NCBI GenBank assembly: GCA_031310005.1
Contig: CM062388.1
Location: 1,240,001-1,304,000, forward strand
DNA from: Dactylellina haptotyla
Lineage: Eukaryota; Ascomycota; Orbiliomycetes; Orbiliales; Orbiliaceae
DNA: 64,000 bases
Direction of reading: 5' to 3'
The notes beneath the pieces are model-generated. The model worked only from the letters and a program-made list of their open reading frames with translations. It was not told where the DNA came from and did no database searches. Below, one piece after another: positions 58,286-64,000 of this stretch. A program made the translations under genes and the position numbers. Each line of letters starts with the position of its first letter. The first letter of the stretch is position 1.

Positions 58286-60106
58286 TCAATCTTTTTTGTC
58301 GCTCGAAGCCCACAACCAACTTCCCCATCCACCATTCTTACCGTCATCGTCCCGGTTGATTTCTAGCTGTGTATTGGAGCCGGTGGAGTTCTCGGGTTTC
58401 TCTCCCTTCAACGCCTTCTGTCGCTCGAAAGCTTGTTGGATACTGCGGTCCCGTGCCTCGCTGTCACGCTTCAGCCGAGCGAACGGGGCCAATATCGCTT
58501 GTGAGTGTGCCCTCACATTCTCTTCGCAATGCTCTTCCCTTTCTACAGTACCATCCGAGTACCTCCTCTCTCTAACCTTCTTCACCCGTGTGATCCCATC
58601 AGCCTCCGTGGTGGAAGTCGTCGAGAACGATTGAGAAACGACGAATTTCTCCCCGCTTGTTGTATTCTTGGGCCCCAACGAAGCGAGGAAATTATGTAAA
58701 TCAAGCTCCGTTTCTGGTTCCCGTTGCCTCGATTCCTTCGGGGCTACCTCGGTGGTACTGTCCCGTGGCATACCGGATTCCTGAGTCCAAGCGGGCTGGG
58801 GATCGTTCGCGGGTCTCTCGTTCATTAGTCGTTCCAGTTCATGGCGTCTCTCCGCTAATCTTTGCATTCGCTCTCTTGCCATTTTTGCTCTCTCTTCGTG
58901 CAACATGCGGTTGAATTCTTCCAGAGACGGAGAGTCCTCTCGGACATCATTCCACATTTCATTATTTATCCTGTCGATAACCCTAGCCCTGACGTCGAAA
59001 TAGGCTGGATCTGAACTTTCATTGATCTTTTGGATCCAAGGGCCCATCACGAGTTTGAAAAAGTGACCGAAGGAGTCGACAGGCGTAGCTGACTGTTGCG
59101 TCATTGTTGCTTCTGACGGTAGCTTCCACCCTCCAACGACAGCGGGCGGTTGCTCCGGTCGTTTGTTGTAGTTTCCATCAGGTAAGAACTCGTCGAAAAG
59201 ACTCGTGAATAGTGGGTGCGTTCGTCGCGAGCCGTACATATCTTCTCCGAATAATTCCTCCAATATCGACGGCTTTCTAGTGTGTTGACTAGAGCGTCGT
59301 GTGACTGAAAATTGGGGCTCCTCGTCGTTCGTTTGGGTGCCGCGAACAACTATCATCTCAGAAGTCGGGATCCTGTTGTTTTCATTCTTTTGAGAGCGCA
59401 TGTTCTTAATCGCCGTCTCCATCTCGATGAGCCTTTGAAATTCTATGCCCAAAGGCCCGAAGTCCTTCCGAGCCTCGGAGTCGGACGCCTTTCGCCGTTT
59501 TGATTCTTCTTGGATAAGCTCCTCCATCTCCTTGACATGACCGCTGAAGCCACGGTCAAGCAGATCGGCTGACTGGACGCCGAGGGCAAATAGTATCTCC
59601 GGTAGGAGCACGGGTGGCGGCATTAGCGACGAGGGGAGTCTGAAGCTGTTGGTCTCATCGTTAGAGCTGCGGTCTGACGACGAGGGGATGTCGGATGGTG
59701 GAGAAGGACCCTGCTGGCCGGAGCTACCGGAATTTCCACCGAAACCTGATATCCCAGATCCACCATTCCCATTGTTGTTACTATTGTTGCCGCCACTGCC
59801 GCCTTCGTCGTCCTTGCCGTTTTGCCTGGACTCGTCCGAGGAGCTGCCAGCGGCGCCATCCCGCCGGTTCATGTTGTCGAATCTGGCTCGCTCGGTTTCG
59901 TCGGTGATCCAATTTGAGCTCTGCGGGGTCTGGAGGATGCTAGGGATTCCAAATACGGAGTGTAGGGCGGCGGAAATGTGCTCGTCGGCGAAACGGCGGA
60001 CGGAGGAGAAGAGGTCGTCGGGCTGGCGGGGTTGAGAGGAGGAAGAGGAGGAGGAGGAGGAGGGGCTGTGGTCGTCTGGGGATTTGGCGGACTTGTCGTC
60101 GGACAT
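58286..60106 (-). CDS. Uncharacterised Ser/Gln-rich fungal protein, 606 residues
   Basis: One uninterrupted reading frame of 606 residues from the ATG at 60106. The N-terminus has a poly-Ser run followed by DLFSSVRRFADEHISAALHS and FGIPSI, an amphipathic-looking helix. Next comes a Gly/Asn/Ser low-complexity stretch (about residues 100-150), then helical charged regions with HPLFTSLFDEFLP and DSFGHFFKLVMGPW. A basic coiled-coil-like part (EERAKMARERMQRLAERRHELERL, residues ~400-425) and RRYSDGTVEREE follow. The protein ends in a Trp-rich GGWGSWLWASSDKKD. I know of no named family; similar aromatic N- and C-terminal motifs occur, as I recall, in unnamed Pezizomycotina proteins. It diverges from TAF11 over 352 bp. 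Confidence 0.7.
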   Translation of the reverse strand: MSDDKSAKSPDDHSPSSSSSSSSSQPRQPDDLFSSVRRFADEHISAALHSVFGIPSILQTPQSSNWITDETERARFDNMNRRDGAAGSSSDESRQNGKDDEGGSGGNNSNNNGNGGSGISGFGGNSGSSGQQGPSPPSDIPSSSDRSSNDETNSFRLPSSLMPPPVLLPEILFALGVQSADLLDRGFSGHVKEMEELIQEESKRRKASDSEARKDFGPLGIEFQRLIEMETAIKNMRSQKNENNRIPTSEMIVVRGTQTNDEEPQFSVTRRSSQHTRKPSILEELFGEDMYGSRRTHPLFTSLFDEFLPDGNYNKRPEQPPAVVGGWKLPSEATMTQQSATPVDSFGHFFKLVMGPWIQKINESSDPAYFDVRARVIDRINNEMWNDVREDSPSLEEFNRMLHEERAKMARERMQRLAERRHELERLMNERPANDPQPAWTQESGMPRDSTTEVAPKESRQREPETELDLHNFLASLGPKNTTSGEKFVVSQSFSTTSTTEADGITRVKKVRERRYSDGTVEREEHCEENVRAHSQAILAPFARLKRDSEARDRSIQQAFERQKALKGEKPENSTGSNTQLEINRDDDGKNGGWGSWLWASSDKKD

Positions 60107-60458
60107 GACGAATGCTCGCGAAGGTCGGGGCTATGCGGACATGAAATCGAGCCGGTGCTCTGGTGGGGTTCGGTGCTGTTAGCGATGCTGGTGGAGGCGG
60201 TACTGGAGATGGAGATGGAGATGGAGATGGAGATGGAGATGGAGATGGTGGCGGAATGACATGATTATTGTCTGCTGTTGTTGTTGGGGCAAACGGGCCA
60301 GCCTTCCTTGTCCGCCACTCACATCGATCAATCAATCGATCAATCAATCAACCGAACACGCGCCGGCTCCACCAGCTCCGCCAGCTGTACCAGCTATAGC
60401 TTCCCAGCATCTCGACGGCGACGACGAGACCTTCAAGTAGTGGCCGTGCCAAGCAACA
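60107..60458. other. Bidirectional promoter with GGAGAT repeat
   Basis: 352 bp between the uncharacterised gene and TAF11. It contains seven GGAGAT units (60205-60248) and ATCAATCG-type short repeats around 60325-60352. Confidence 0.6.
60205..60248 (+). repeat. GGAGAT hexanucleotide repeat
   Basis: Seven tandem GGAGAT units in the leader/promoter shared by the gene at 60106 (minus) and TAF11 (plus). Confidence 0.9.
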
Positions 60459-61394
60459 ATGTCGACCCCAGCTGGCTCGCCGCCAGCCAGCGGCTCTTTG
60501 TCCGTACCCCAGAACAAGCGCCGCATCTCCTCCAACCCGGCTACCCCTGGCGCGTCCACCCCAGGTCCGTCTACCAAGAAATCGAAGGTTTCCGGCGCAC
60601 CCTCTCTTTCGCGAAAGTCGTCGATGCCGGCGTCAACCTCGAAATCGCATCCTCTTCGCCAAACTTCCTTCCCTCCCGAGAATGCCGATGCGGCGCGTCG
60701 CAGGAGGAGTGTCAGCGTCACATCGAATGCGACAACGAGCTTCACCCGTGGGAATAGCGTCGACCGGGTGTTGGTGCCACCGCCTGGTGGTGGGAAAGAT
60801 GATGCTGGTGGGAGCGGAGCGGCTGGTGGTAAAGGGGGGGATGATGAAGGAGAAGGCAGCGACGAAGACATTGGAGACGACCTTCTTACGATCATGAGAG
60901 TTGGAGATATGGAGGAGCTCGAGGAGCAGAAGGAGGAGGAGCAGAGGCGTCTAAAGTGGGCATCTCAGCTCTAAACTAGCTATGTATATGTTGAAACACC
61001 AGCTAATATCTGACTGTATAGCATCCTGATGGATCACTTCGACTCGGATCAGATGGCCCGATACGAAGCATACCGCCGCGGAACCCTACAAAAGTCTGCC
61101 GTCAAGAAAGTCGCAAATCTTGTCCTCGGCCAGTCTATCAGCGCTAATGTCGCGTCCGCTATCGGTGGCTTCTCCAAGATCTTCGCCGGCGAGCTGGTCG
61201 AACGAGCGAGAGAGATCCAAAAGGCCTGGGGGGACGACAAGCCCGGCGCACCATTGCTTCCGGAGCACATCAGGGAAGCGGCGAGGAGGTGGAGGGTCGA
61301 GAACGGCAAGACGGCAGGGGATCACGTTGCGGCGATGGAGAACGGGAACCGGAGGACGGTTGTGGGGGGGATGGGGGGCAAAATGTTCAAGTGA
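60459..61394 (+). CDS. TAF11: TFIID subunit TAF11 (TAFII28)
   Basis: Exons 60459-60955 and 61022-61394 give 289 residues; the donor at 60956 (GTGGGC) is the only one that keeps frame. The N-terminal half is disordered with Ser/Pro/Lys-rich and Gly-rich sequence, then acidic (EDIGDDLL). The histone-fold domain starts at about residue 166: ILMDHFDSDQMARYEAYRRG, then SAVKKVANLVLGQSISANVA, and a final helix ending VERAREIQKAW. PLLPEHIREAARRW is the typical TAF11 closing segment. It pairs with TAF13 in TFIID. OXA1 follows 295 bp downstream. Confidence 0.93.
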
Positions 61395-61689
61395 TGCTCA
61401 AATGGCGCCTTTTTTTGCTTCGTTCGTTCTGTCATTCTTTCATTCTTTCACTCTGCACTGCATTGCGGCGGCGTTCGGGTTCTTGCAAACGGGATGTATC
61501 GTCAGAAGCCTGCTCTGTTCTACTCTACTCTTATTCGTAATTCACATCCTGTGTTTTTCTATACAAATTGACGTTATAATATATATCGAAGTGGGTATAT
61601 CCAAACCGGCTTCGGCTCGCACGGTTACACAAACACTGTCGAAATGCGGCAAGCGAAAATTTGAACCTCATCTCGACAACCTCACCAAA

Positions 61690-63209
61690 ATGCTGTCGAG
61701 AGCCGCCCGTCGGCCGCTGCAGGCCGCCCGAATTCACTCGCCGCCGGTAGGACCGTCGGAAGCTTCATCCGGACTGCTCTCGCGTCCCAGGCAGGTACTT
61801 CGTCCCATCGTTCGGTTGCATTCCTCACCCGTAGCTAACTCTCATCTCCCGCAGTTCTCGCAGCTCTCGCACTCCCCATCATCGAGGACCCGAACCTCGC
61901 GATGGGCCCAATCACGGCCCTCAATCGGCCTCCGAGTAGCCTCGGCATCCATCACCAAGCCATTGTCGGTACGGTTTGCCTCTTCCGATGCGAACGCGGC
62001 CGTCCCGGCTTCGAACGTCGAGCTCCCCTCCAACTTCACCTCCTTCACAGAGGCCGATTCACACGCAACATCCATCGTCGACAGATTCCTCCCCTCCGTC
62101 CCTCACATCGTCCCCGAGACTGTCAGTCATGCACCTGATACAATGGGCTACCTCGCCGCTCTCGGCCTCGATAACGGGTGGGGCCCAACATCCGCCATGC
62201 AGACCGTTCTAGAAGCAATCCACGTCACGACGGGCCTCCCTTGGTGGGCCACCGTCATTGCATCCACCGTCGCCCTACGTTCTGCCTTTCTCCCGATCTT
62301 CATCCGAGTCTCCGATAACACCGCCCGCACAAGAGAGCTCCAGCCCCTCCTCCTCCCCTACATCAACCGCCAACGTGCAGCCCTAGCTGCAGGAGACCTT
62401 CAATCGCAGCAGCAGATCCGTAACGAACTACGAGATATGTACCAGCGCGCAGGCGTCAACCCATTGTGGGCATTCGGAACATTCCTACAGATTCCCTTCC
62501 AATTCGGTTCCTTCATGATCCTTCGACAGATGGCGTACCTCCCTGTCCCGGGACTGGAGACGGCTGGTGCCTTCTGGTTCACCGACCTGACCAGCGCTGA
62601 CCCCTTTTTCGTCCTCCCCGTTCTGTCATCCGGTTTCCTCTTCTTGAGTTTATCCATGGGTGCGGTCGATTTACCATCTAACGCCTCCGCCGGCGCGATG
62701 AAGTACATCCGCATCGGTTTGCCCTTGGTTTCTCTCGCCGTCACGTGCACCATGCCCTCTGTAAGTCTTCAAACATAAGACGCCTCGCAAAATGGCCGGA
62801 GATACTAACATCTCGCTCGCTGTAGATACTAACCGTCTACTTTGCTTCCTCCTCCGTGCTCTCATTCATCCAAGCCGCTCTCCTCAGAGACGAGCGCATC
62901 AGAAGCCGGTTGGGTATCTACCGTAATAAAACACCCGAAGTTGCCGGCCCGCTGAAACAACAGACACTCTCCGACTCCGCCCTCGCAAGGTTAAAGTCCG
63001 ACCAATCTGTGATCAAACAAGAGAATGAGCGGCGAGCTCAAGAATCCAGGGGCGGTATCCTGTCCGCTGCCATGGGTGCCAAAGGCGGAGTCGGTCAGGG
63101 CGTCAGGGAGCATCTCAGGAAAAACCAGGAGGCCGCAATGCACACAGAGTACGAGAAGCGAGCGAAGGAGGAAGATGAGATGAGAAAGAGAGCTACAGGC
63201 CGGAGGTAG
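61690..63209 (+). CDS. OXA1: Mitochondrial inner-membrane insertase OXA1
   Basis: Start at 61690; frame runs to 62760 and continues in exon 62826-63209 (donor GTAAGT). A further intron at 61795-61854 (60 nt, no stop) is likely; spliced length would be 464 residues, unspliced 484. The N-terminal ~100 residues are Arg/Ser-rich, a mitochondrial presequence. The YidC/Oxa1/Alb3 core follows: GLPWWATVIASTVALRSAFL (helix 1), then a matrix hairpin with RNELRDMYQRAGVNPL, FGTFLQIPFQFGSFMILRQM (helix 2) and further helices at LPVLSSGFLFLSLSM and LPLVSLAV. The basic C-terminal tail fits mitoribosome binding. By family it inserts mitochondrially encoded proteins. Confidence 0.95.
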
Positions 63210-63627
63210 CAAATTTTAGTCGGGTAAAAGCACGAGGGTCTCGAGAGCGCCACCACCCGATTTGTACATATGCCATCTAGATTGTATATTCATACGAGTG
63301 AGATCTTCTGCTGTGCGTCTCTCACTGATTTCGAAATTATCAAGTATATATATTCCCATTTTGATATTCTAAGTAGTCTTCGGTGGTGAAAAAATCAAGA
63401 TGAATTGTAAAATGTTCTCGCCATTTGTCTCGCAATTGCGCAAGCCAGGTGTCGTTTTTTTTTTGAAAAAAAAAAAAAAAACACTGAGATCCCTCACGCC
63501 TCGCTAAGATATCATACGGTTAGGTAACAAAAGGATATGTCGGTAAATATTTAATACATCCAAGAAGAAAATAAATAATAAATAATAAATAAATGTAAAT
63601 GCGGCACCGCGGTACAGACTTCGTTTA
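63210..63627. other. Convergent intergenic region at right end
   Basis: 418 bp, AT-rich, with T/A homopolymer tracts at 63457-63481; no gene. Confidence 0.5.
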
Positions 63628-64000
63628 TCATTTCAACATGTATCCTAAATCCGGGAGCAAGTCGATAATTTCAGTGAACGCAGAGTCCTCACTCTTCTTC
63701 CCCACTATTGGAGCCATGGTAACGCTCCCCCTCGAAGTATGCTTCATATGCGGCGGCTGAGTGGAAATATTCCCCGTCGATGCGGTAGGCCGGTGGCCAG
63801 TATTTTTTACCACTGCTACAGGCTTTGCCTCGGATTTCGGCGTCGCTTCCTCAAAGGAGCCAAAATCTACATCTCCCCACTCCGAGGATAACGGAGAGGA
63901 GACGCTTGGTTGTAGCGACGCAGGAACCTTCGGAATGTGTGTTTGGGCTTGGCTGGTCTGTTGGGTTGGCAAAACTGGGGTAGACAGTCGTTTGCTATTC
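63628..64000 (-). CDS. C-terminal fragment of an unknown protein (cut by window edge)
   Basis: The frame is open from the right edge to the stop at 63630-63628, giving 123 residues of C-terminus. The sequence is Ser/Thr/Pro-rich with one short acidic aromatic motif, SSEWGDVDFGSFEEA, similar to the WxxF/DFGDF clathrin-adaptor-binding motifs of trafficking accessory proteins. It ends IIDLLPDLGYMLK. The true start and any introns lie outside the window. The trafficking role is only a guess from the motif. Confidence 0.55.
   Translation of the reverse strand, partial: NSKRLSTPVLPTQQTSQAQTHIPKVPASLQPSVSSPLSSEWGDVDFGSFEEATPKSEAKPVAVVKNTGHRPTASTGNISTQPPHMKHTSRGSVTMAPIVGKKSEDSAFTEIIDLLPDLGYMLK

Noticed and set aside
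60278-60757. 159-codon ORF overlapping the start of TAF11
   Set aside because: Different frame over low-complexity TAF11 sequence with no homology signal.

Overview
This window looks like nuclear DNA of a filamentous ascomycete (Pezizomycotina). Nearly every gene has one or more short GT-AG introns (about 50-90 nt) with CTAAC/CTGAC-like branch sites. Coding uses the standard code. The clearest lineage marker is a HapX-type iron regulator (CCAAT-complex contact motif, bZIP and four cysteine-rich clusters), next to a fungal Telo_bind protein and a fungal TOM13/MIM1 protein. I cannot fix the class from the sequence alone. I could rebuild 22 genes, one of them cut by the right edge. I saw no CRISPR array, rRNA, convincing tRNA, transposon or secondary-metabolite cluster.

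Left third (1-24 kb): a telomeric ssDNA-binding OB-fold protein (1125-4881), HapX (5618-7689), the cytokinesis protein CYK3 (minus, 8450-12379), a long gene-poor stretch (12.4-16.1 kb), an AIG2/gamma-glutamylcyclotransferase-like protein (16107-17289), COG2 (18348-19229), mitochondrial ribosomal protein uL1m (minus) diverging from SRP54 (21126-22787), and a bacterial-style SsuA/THI5 periplasmic-binding-fold protein (minus, 22894-23965).

Middle (24-47 kb): an SR-rich CID (RNA polymerase II CTD-interacting) protein (minus), an unrecognised 776-residue protein (26730-29285), the small membrane protein PMP3 (30310-30760), a very large multi-exon RNA-binding protein (minus, 31680-36420), a 6.5 kb stretch with no supportable gene, a CASTOR-like ACT-domain protein (42909-44439) and signal peptidase subunit SPC3 (45356-46188).

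Right third (47-64 kb): compact housekeeping genes, mostly divergent pairs sharing short promoters: XRN1 / HAT2, SHP1(p47) / MIM1, an unknown Ser-rich protein / TAF11, then OXA1 and a partial gene at the edge.

The genes do not form an operon-like or cluster-like system. Loose themes recur: secretion (SRP54, SPC3, COG2), mitochondrial biogenesis (uL1m, MIM1, OXA1), RNA processing and decay (CID protein, RRM protein, XRN1) and nutrient sensing (HapX, CASTOR-like). The most interesting signals are: protein-like sequence continuing in frame past two TAG codons at the end of XRN1; a CCAAT box plus an ATCTGATAA site in the hapX promoter, which suggests an iron feedback loop; tandem SPNPY repeats in CYK3; exon-by-exon short repeats and a GC-AG intron in the RRM gene; and a likely 60-nt stop-free in-frame intron in OXA1. 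Exon borders below were deduced by hand from splice signals and frame continuity.
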